Below, piece after piece: positions 5,403-9,351 of a stretch of DNA of 9,351 nucleotides. Each line of letters begins with the position of its first letter. Within the stretch, counting starts at the first letter, position 1. Position numbers and translations under genes: made by a program. Source of the DNA: Bacteroidota bacterium (GTDB taxonomy: Bacteria > Bacteroidota > Bacteroidia > Bacteroidales > B39-G9). The notes under the pieces are model-generated. The model did not search any database and was not told the origin of the DNA. It was given only the letters and a program-made list of their open reading frames with translations. The stretch covers positions 1-9,351 of the forward strand of contig JAUVJB010000115.1 of assembly GCA_030592465.1 (NCBI GenBank). The letters run 5' to 3'.

Positions 5403-7313
5403 ATGCCATATAATAGTTTACAGCAGTTTATAAGTAAATTAGATAAAGAAAATGAGCTTATCAGGATAAAAACTTATGTTAATCCCGAGCTCGAAATTAC
5501 AGAAATAACCGATAGAATATCAAAACAAAAGGGTGGCGGTAAGGCACTACTGTTTGAAAATACAGGTACTGATTTTTCGGTGTTAATCAATTCGTTAGGC
5601 TCAAATAAACGTATTTGTATGGCATTAGGAGTTAGCGATTTAGATGACATTGGCAAAGAATTTGAAAATTTATTAAAGAGATTTAAGCCGAAAACTGATA
5701 TTTTAGAAAAACTGAAATTATTATCAGGGTTGAAAGAAATATCATCGTGGATGCCAAGACTTGTCAGTAAAAAAGGAGCGTGCCAGCAAGTAATTAATAT
5801 GCAGCCGGATTTGTCGAAATTACCAATTTTGAAGTGCTGGCCTCACGATGGCGGCAGGTTTTTAACATTGCCTATTGTACACACAAAAGACCCTATTACA
5901 GGTATAAGAAATGTAGGTATGTACAGAGTACAGATATTTGAAAAAGATTTATGTGCCATGCACTGGCATAGACATAAAACAGGTGCAAGGCATTTCGAAA
6001 AGTATAAACAAACCGGTAAAAAGATGCCTGTTGCTGTTGCTTTGGGTGGAGACCCTGTTTATACATATTCGGCTACTGCACCTTTGCCCGAAAATTTTGA
6101 TGAATATATGCTGGCAGGATTCTTAAGAAAAAAACGAGTTGATCTTGTTAAATGTATTAGCCAAGATATTGAAGTGCCTGCTGATGCAGATATTGTTATT
6201 GAAGGTTATATTAATACTGATGAGAATTTTATTTTAGAAGGTCCTTTTGGCGATCATACAGGTTTTTATTCCTTAGCCGATTATTATCCGAAATTTCATA
6301 TTACTTGCATCACTCATCGTAAAGAGGCTGTTTATCCTGCAACAATAGTAGGTATTCCACCACAAGAAGATGCGTGGATTGCTAAAGCTACCGAGCGAAT
6401 TTTTTTATCGCCAATTAAAATGGCACTTTTGCCTGAAATTGTTGATATTGATTTACCACAAACGGGTGTAGCTCACAATTTGACAATAGTAAAAATTAAT
6501 AAATCGTTTCCCGGACAAGCGTTTAAAGTAGCAAATGCACTTTGGGGAGCCGGTCAAATGATGTTTAATAAAGTTATGATTATTGTTGACCAAGATGTTG
6601 ATATTCATAATTATAAGGGATTAGCTCAACAAATATCAAAAATTATTAATCCACAGACAGACTTTCTTTTTAGTCGTGGACCTCTTGATATTTTAGACCA
6701 TTCATCGTCAAAAATGTCTTATGGCTCAAAGCTTTGTATTGATGCAACAAAAAAATATGAAGAGGAAATTATTAGCAATGTGAATATACCGGCATCTAAA
6801 ATTTCTTCAATAAAAAATAAGGAACAGATTGAGAAAGATTTTAATGAGATTTATAAAATTAACGATAAGTTATTGTTACAAAACATATCAATAGTTTTTA
6901 TATCTGTAAAAAAAGATGGAAATTTTGATGTGAAAAAATTATCGAAACAACTTTTTGAATATGATACACTAAAAGATGTGAAAATAATTTTGTTTGTTGA
7001 TTATTTGGTTGATTTGCAAGATGTTTCTGTTGTTTCATGGATAGGTTTAAATAATATTGACCCAAAGAGAGATAGTGTTTTTATTGAGCCAAAGCAAGCT
7101 GATGATCTATCGCATGTGGTTTTTGACGGCACACGTAAAACCAAGGCAAAAGATAATTTTCAGAGAGATTGGCCAAATATTATTGTTTCGTCAGATGAAA
7201 CTATAAAGAAGATTGATGAGATATGGAACAGTCTTAATATTGGAGATTTTATTGAGTCGCCGTCGTTAAAGTTTAAAAATATGGTTATTAATGATGATGC
7301 TGTGGTTAAATAG
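5403..7313 (+). CDS. UbiD-family prenyl-FMN-dependent decarboxylase
   Basis: This 636-residue cytoplasmic enzyme belongs to the UbiD/Fdc family, which removes a carboxyl group from aromatic or alpha,beta-unsaturated acids using prenylated FMN made by UbiX. Recognisable sites are GIRNVGMYR at 167-175, with N170 as metal ligand and R175 as catalytic arginine (same N-to-R spacing as in fungal Fdc1), the histidine-rich MHWHRH at 186-191, E234 as a probable metal ligand, and EGPFGD at 279-284. E279 and D284 there make the E-R-D arrangement I recall for E. coli UbiD. GSKLCIDATKKY and DGTRKTK...FQRDWPNI mark the C-terminal region. At 636 residues it is longer than E. coli UbiD (about 497), as in the long forms of Bacteroidota and Helicobacter; the extra sequence lies mostly after residue about 450. 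A menaquinone-related role is plausible but the substrate cannot be read from the sequence. No ubiX is in the window. Confidence 0.93.
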   Translation: MPYNSLQQFISKLDKENELIRIKTYVNPELEITEITDRISKQKGGGKALLFENTGTDFSVLINSLGSNKRICMALGVSDLDDIGKEFENLLKRFKPKTDILEKLKLLSGLKEISSWMPRLVSKKGACQQVINMQPDLSKLPILKCWPHDGGRFLTLPIVHTKDPITGIRNVGMYRVQIFEKDLCAMHWHRHKTGARHFEKYKQTGKKMPVAVALGGDPVYTYSATAPLPENFDEYMLAGFLRKKRVDLVKCISQDIEVPADADIVIEGYINTDENFILEGPFGDHTGFYSLADYYPKFHITCITHRKEAVYPATIVGIPPQEDAWIAKATERIFLSPIKMALLPEIVDIDLPQTGVAHNLTIVKINKSFPGQAFKVANALWGAGQMMFNKVMIIVDQDVDIHNYKGLAQQISKIINPQTDFLFSRGPLDILDHSSSKMSYGSKLCIDATKKYEEEIISNVNIPASKISSIKNKEQIEKDFNEIYKINDKLLLQNISIVFISVKKDGNFDVKKLSKQLFEYDTLKDVKIILFVDYLVDLQDVSVVSWIGLNNIDPKRDSVFIEPKQADDLSHVVFDGTRKTKAKDNFQRDWPNIIVSSDETIKKIDEIWNSLNIGDFIESPSLKFKNMVINDDAVVK

Positions 7314-7335
7314 GTGCTTTATTGGAACATAGCTG

Positions 7336-7386
7336 GCAATCGTTTGTAACGAGTGCTTACCCTAATGTTTCAAGCACCTCACTTGT
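7336..7386. repeat. REP-like unit GCAATCGTTTGTAACGAGTGC plus degenerate CAAGCAC...CTTGTG
   Basis: 7336-7356 folds as TCGTT-TGT-AACGA with GCA/TGC ends. It is followed at 7371-7386 by a decayed inverted repeat resembling the unit at 7482-7504, again leading into TGCC and T-rich sequence. The first stem starts 23 bases after the UbiD stop, so it could also affect the end of that transcript. Confidence 0.55.
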
Positions 7387-7481
7387 GCCTTTTATTTATA
7401 ACTGTTTCCGATTTAAAATCACAATATTTTAATTTTATGATTTTAAAAATTATTATCTTTTTTTTATATATTCCCACAAAT

Positions 7482-7504
7482 GGCGCAAGCGTCCCGCTTG
7501 TGCC
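7482..7504. repeat. REP-like hairpin GGCGCAAGCG-TCC-CGCTTGTGCC
   Basis: A 10-bp stem (one G-T pair) with a three-base loop, clearly G/C-rich against its surroundings, followed by TTTACAAC. It is the best-preserved of the CAAGCG/CGCTTG units in this region. Confidence 0.7.
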
Positions 7505-7605
7505 TTTACAACTCATACTAACTACATTACTAAACCTTTCTCTTCATTGTAATAAATATAATTCAATTTTTGTTCGAGAATAATTCTATTATAAAAAACA
7601 ATTTA

Positions 7606-7635
7606 CCTGCCTGTGCGTGTCCGCACGCAGACAGG
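7606..7635. repeat. Hairpin CCTGTGCGTG ... CACGCAGACAGG
   Basis: 7610-7619 pairs with 7624-7635 with a small bulge and a short loop, and an extra CCTG at 7606 allows slippage. It is a strong G/C-rich stem in AT-rich sequence, apparently another intergenic repeat type. No T-run follows. Confidence 0.6.
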
Positions 7636-7656
7636 CTGATTATGTTATTGCCAACG

Positions 7657-7682
7657 GAAGCACAAGCGAAATGCTTGCACTA
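7657..7682. repeat. Third CAAGC/GCTTG repeat unit
   Basis: CAAGC (7663-7667) and GCTTG (7673-7677) flank GAAAT, with AGCA before and CACT after. It resembles the units at 7371-7386 and 7482-7504 and is probably a decayed member of the same family. Confidence 0.5.
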
Positions 7683-7941
7683 TTTTGGAAAATTTGAGAA
7701 ATATACAAGTTTTATTATGGCACGAAAGCAGCAAAACTATCGAGATATATACACATGTAATAAATGAAACTAATAAAAAAATAAAGAATCCGTTGGATAT
7801 TATTTAAAAAAATAATAATTTTAACAAAAATAGACGCAAGGAAAACTAAAACGGATATATCAACCATAAAATAGTTTGAGGTGTGGATATACAAATGTTA
7901 TGTGTAACTTTCGCACTATAAATACTAAAACCCTAAGTATC

Positions 7942-9351
7942 ATGAGAAAACTATTTTTTTTCACAATTCTAATAATTGCTCTTTCTAATATTCAATCTCA
8001 AACTCTTATTGGTACAAGCAATCACCCAAATGCAACTGCAAACCATAATCAACGAAAGATTGTTCGTGATTCGCAGCAAAATATTTATGTAGTCTATACT
8101 GATAGCTTGGATGACAAATTGGTCATAATGGGTTTAGTCATGACAAAATCGGGTGAATCATGGTCCGACCCTCAAATTATTGCACATGGAACAAATCCTA
8201 CACTAGCAATTAATGTTATAGATAAGATCTCTCTGATTTATCAATCAAATGATTCGGTCTCAAAGATACAACTGAAACAGTCAGAGGATTTCTCAAATTG
8301 GTCAGATTCCATTGTACTGAGTAATACAAATTACTCTTGTATTCATCCTGTTGCAGATTGTGATTCCTCTGGAAATATTGATATTTTTTGGATTGAGAAG
8401 AATGCTGACACAACAAATTCTCTGATTTATGGACTATTTAAGCAAGATGATCAACTGTATACTAAAATAATAGCTACAAAGGAACATATCACTGATATTT
8501 CAGTTGCCAATAGCTTGCTCAATATTAACTCAGTCCTCTACTTTGCTTATCAATTTCAGCAAGATTCAATTATTTTTTTCAGATCAAGAGATAAAATGGT
8601 CAGTATTGATACTCTGTATAAGACAACTGGTTATCAACCTTGTTTGACCTATAATTCTTATTCTGAAGGATCGACAAATGGAAGTGGATTTGCACGTCTG
8701 ATGTATATTGATATTGACTCCAATCTATTATTACAGGAGCAATACGATGGTACGGATTGTTGTTATGGAGATCAAGTTTTGCATGAAGGAAACGTTGAAT
8801 ACCTATGTATAGATGATATAATGCCCCCTATAGGTCATAGTTACCTTTTCATCAAGAATGAATCTTTGTTTCATGCATTCTATATTGGTGAGGGTTTTGG
8901 AACTGTAATGCTAGATACAATATCTACTAAACCAATTTTCCCGTCAATTGCCTATAAACAATTTAATATCGAGTATGTTGATTTCATATGGATGGAAAAC
9001 TCTGGCTCAAAATATTCAATTCATTACAAAAGGGATAAAAAGTATCAATACGTATACAATGAAGTAGTTGATGAAATATCCCAAAAAGGATTTACAATTA
9101 AAAGTTATCCAAATCCATTTACAGACTTAATAAATATTCAAGTAGTTGTAGAAAATATTGACAAACTTCCATTAATTAGTATTTATGATATTGAATCTAG
9201 GCTGATACAAACACTTGAACCAGTGAATAAGGTTAAGAACAGCTATTCTTTCATCTGGAAATTGAATCAATCTGTGAATATTCCGAATGGAATATATATA
9301 ATTCGGTGTACAGTCGACAAATACCTAGCAGTGCAAAAGGTAGTTAAATTC
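7942..9351 (+). CDS. Secreted beta-propeller-like protein with T9SS sorting domain (3' end beyond window)
   Basis: The frame is open from ATG at 7942 to the last base, 470 codons, and I checked it codon by codon for stops. The N-terminus MRKLFFFTILIIALSNIQSQ is a signal peptide, likely cut after IQS. The body (about 25-375) is rich in aromatic and Asp/Ser beta-strand patterns. TKSGESWSDPQII at about 115-127 resembles a BNR/Asp-box of sialidase-like propellers, but no catalytic set is recognised. From about 384 the protein has a typical type A T9SS C-terminal sorting domain: SYPNPFTDLINI (YPNPF at 389-393), then ISIYDIESRLIQ, and IPNGIYIIRCTVDKYLAVQKVVKF at the end. The protein is therefore predicted to cross the outer membrane by T9SS and be released or anchored. 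The sorting domain normally ends just after such a KVVK motif, so only a few codons should be missing. Leucine codon use differs from the neighbours (CTG outnumbers TTA). Confidence 0.88.
   Translation, partial: MRKLFFFTILIIALSNIQSQTLIGTSNHPNATANHNQRKIVRDSQQNIYVVYTDSLDDKLVIMGLVMTKSGESWSDPQIIAHGTNPTLAINVIDKISLIYQSNDSVSKIQLKQSEDFSNWSDSIVLSNTNYSCIHPVADCDSSGNIDIFWIEKNADTTNSLIYGLFKQDDQLYTKIIATKEHITDISVANSLLNINSVLYFAYQFQQDSIIFFRSRDKMVSIDTLYKTTGYQPCLTYNSYSEGSTNGSGFARLMYIDIDSNLLLQEQYDGTDCCYGDQVLHEGNVEYLCIDDIMPPIGHSYLFIKNESLFHAFYIGEGFGTVMLDTISTKPIFPSIAYKQFNIEYVDFIWMENSGSKYSIHYKRDKKYQYVYNEVVDEISQKGFTIKSYPNPFTDLINIQVVVENIDKLPLISIYDIESRLIQTLEPVNKVKNSYSFIWKLNQSVNIPNGIYIIRCTVDKYLAVQKVVKF

Larger units (their letters stand above)
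7314..7941. other. Gene-free region with REP-like hairpins
   Basis: About 630 bases between the UbiD gene and the secreted protein. Two open frames here (7353-7583 and 7570-7767) run straight through hairpin repeats, lack family resemblance and are judged non-coding. The left two thirds hold REP-like units listed separately. The last 240 bases (7700-7941) are AT-rich with no clear structure and must contain the promoter of the gene at 7942, but I find no exact Bacteroidota -7 box; ATAGTTTG at 7872-7879 is the nearest. Confidence 0.7.

Noticed and set aside
5474..5656. Minus-strand ORF of 60 codons
   Set aside because: A shadow within the UbiD coding sequence, which has full family motifs.
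5938..6126. Plus-strand ORF of 62 codons in another frame
   Set aside because: Entirely inside the UbiD gene, over its conserved active-site region.
7353..7583. Plus-strand ORF of 76 codons
   Set aside because: It runs through two REP-like hairpins, has low-complexity hydrophobic content and no plausible start context.
7570..7767. Plus-strand ORF of 65 codons
   Set aside because: It is made up largely of hairpin repeat sequence (ACACPHADR is the translated hairpin); no family resemblance.
8216..8416. Minus-strand ORF of 66 codons
   Set aside because: A shadow of the T9SS cargo gene, which is open for 470 codons on the plus strand with a signal peptide and sorting domain.

Overview
The window is AT-rich, with short A/T-ending codons and little Shine-Dalgarno signal. 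It ends in a protein carrying a type IX secretion (T9SS) C-terminal sorting domain. Together with lpxB and a long-form UbiD, this points to a Gram-negative member of the Bacteroidota, probably Bacteroidales-like; the finer placement is inference.

Layout from left to right. (1) 63-1391 encodes an AlbA_2/Schlafen-type, GHKL-ATPase-like, winged-helix regulator (the family often labelled 'RecG-like' or 'ATP-binding protein'). It is followed by a tandem array of 8-nt TTGGCTCA units that includes its stop codon, then by two broken copies of its own 3' end (1488-1730 and about 1742-1820). (2) 1945-3072 is lpxB, lipid A disaccharide synthase. (3) 3073-3540 holds no gene but is packed with inverted repeats, including a strikingly symmetric element of about 205 bp (3276-3480) bounded by short direct repeats. 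(4) 3541-4707 is a secreted SpoIID/LytB-domain protein, a putative peptidoglycan lytic transglycosylase. (5) 4713-4895 (minus strand) is a small convergent ORF of unknown function. (6) 4896-5402 is non-coding with several hairpins and short direct repeats. (7) 5403-7313 is a UbiD-family prenyl-FMN decarboxylase. (8) 7314-7941 is non-coding, with three or four REP-like hairpins of the 'CAAGCG...CGCTTG' type. (9) 7942-9351 is a secreted beta-rich protein with a BNR/Asp-box-like segment and a T9SS type A sorting domain. Its reading frame is still open at the window edge and is probably within a few codons of its natural end.

The genes do not form one obvious pathway. lpxB and the SpoIID-like gene both serve the cell envelope, and the UbiD enzyme probably serves quinone or aromatic-acid metabolism. 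The regulator at the left and the T9SS cargo at the right look like accessory genes. I found no defence system, CRISPR array, tRNA, rRNA or intact transposase. The most unusual material lies outside the intact genes: the mosaic, repeat-ended 3' cassettes after the regulator, and the nested palindromic element between lpxB and the SpoIID gene.
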